DNA of 35,713 nucleotides from a virus. Below, in pieces: positions 35,652 through 35,713 of this stretch. Position numbers and translations under genes: made by a program. The first letter of the stretch is position 1; every line of letters begins with the position of its first letter. The notes under the pieces are model-generated. The model was not told the origin of the DNA. It made no database searches and saw only the letters and a program-made list of their open reading frames with translations. The stretch spans positions 1-35,713 of the IMG/VR virus record IMGVR_UViG_3300030106_006869. The stretch is one strand, 5' to 3'.

Positions 35652-35713
35652 TGAGTAATTGTACACCACCGGGCGCTGGCGGCGGAGGCGCCCCGGACCA
35701 ACCGGGCGGCTTC
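35651..35713 (+). CDS. Start of a Gly/Pro-rich protein (cut by window end)
   Basis: The ATG overlaps the stop of the preceding gene (taATG) and has an excellent ribosome site. Only 21 codons are visible: MSNCTPPGAGGGGAPDQP then GGF. The Gly/Pro-rich, flexible start is similar in character to the glycine end of its neighbour and could belong to another fibre or adhesin protein. Too little is present for any function. Confidence 0.6.
   Translation, partial: MSNCTPPGAGGGGAPDQPGGF

Noticed and set aside
35085-35669. 194-residue minus-strand reading frame, Cys/Leu/Phe-rich
   Set aside because: It is the complement of the Lys/Arg/Ala/Gly-coding tail of the 1435-residue gene. Its composition is explained by that, and it has no supporting context.

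Overview
The window reads as a stretch of a large tailed (contractile-tail, T4-like) bacteriophage genome, probably marine or environmental. Three things point to this: a gp25/GPW-type baseplate protein directly followed by a T4 gp6-like baseplate wedge protein, a T4 gp55-like late sigma factor, and a spike-like protein preceded by a tail lysozyme. DNA is A+T-rich by eye and arginine is mostly AGA. I cannot name the host. No capsid, portal, terminase, replication or tRNA gene is visible. No gene is supported on the minus strand, where the long reading frames are all shadows.

Layout. Positions 1-2104 hold three sugar or surface-chemistry genes: the C-terminal end of a sulfotransferase, an NAD-dependent sugar epimerase, and a short UDP-sugar dehydrogenase lacking the usual C-terminal domain. 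Positions 2108-3912 hold five small genes: an unknown, an FmdB-type zinc ribbon, a single-pass membrane protein, the gp55-like sigma factor (probably with a TTG start inside its neighbour), and a short helical protein. From 3905 to the end everything looks like tail or baseplate: a tail lysozyme (SLT fold), a spike-like protein, a 2864-residue giant, gp25, gp6, a 657-residue DNRLRE-type protein, a 3598-residue giant with three LamG-like regions, a 316-residue conserved phage protein, a 1435-residue protein with a strongly cationic, glycine-ended tail, and the first 21 codons of a Gly/Pro-rich protein.

All genes run on the + strand with overlaps of 1-38 bases or gaps of at most 21 bases. The block therefore looks like one or a few long polycistronic transcripts with translational coupling, and no stretch over 300 bases lacks a gene. 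The three giants take up about two thirds of the window (roughly 23.7 of 35.7 kb).

How the parts may work together (inference): the sigma factor would turn on late genes. The lysozyme, spike and baseplate proteins would form the cell-puncturing end of the tail. The LamG, DNRLRE and polycationic proteins are candidates for binding host surface glycans. The sulfotransferase, epimerase and dehydrogenase could alter sugars on the virion or host surface. The most unusual signals are the size and mosaic make-up of the giant proteins: islands with a different arginine codon choice inside the 2864-residue gene, and a DNRLRE domain apparently split by a nested module in the 657-residue protein.
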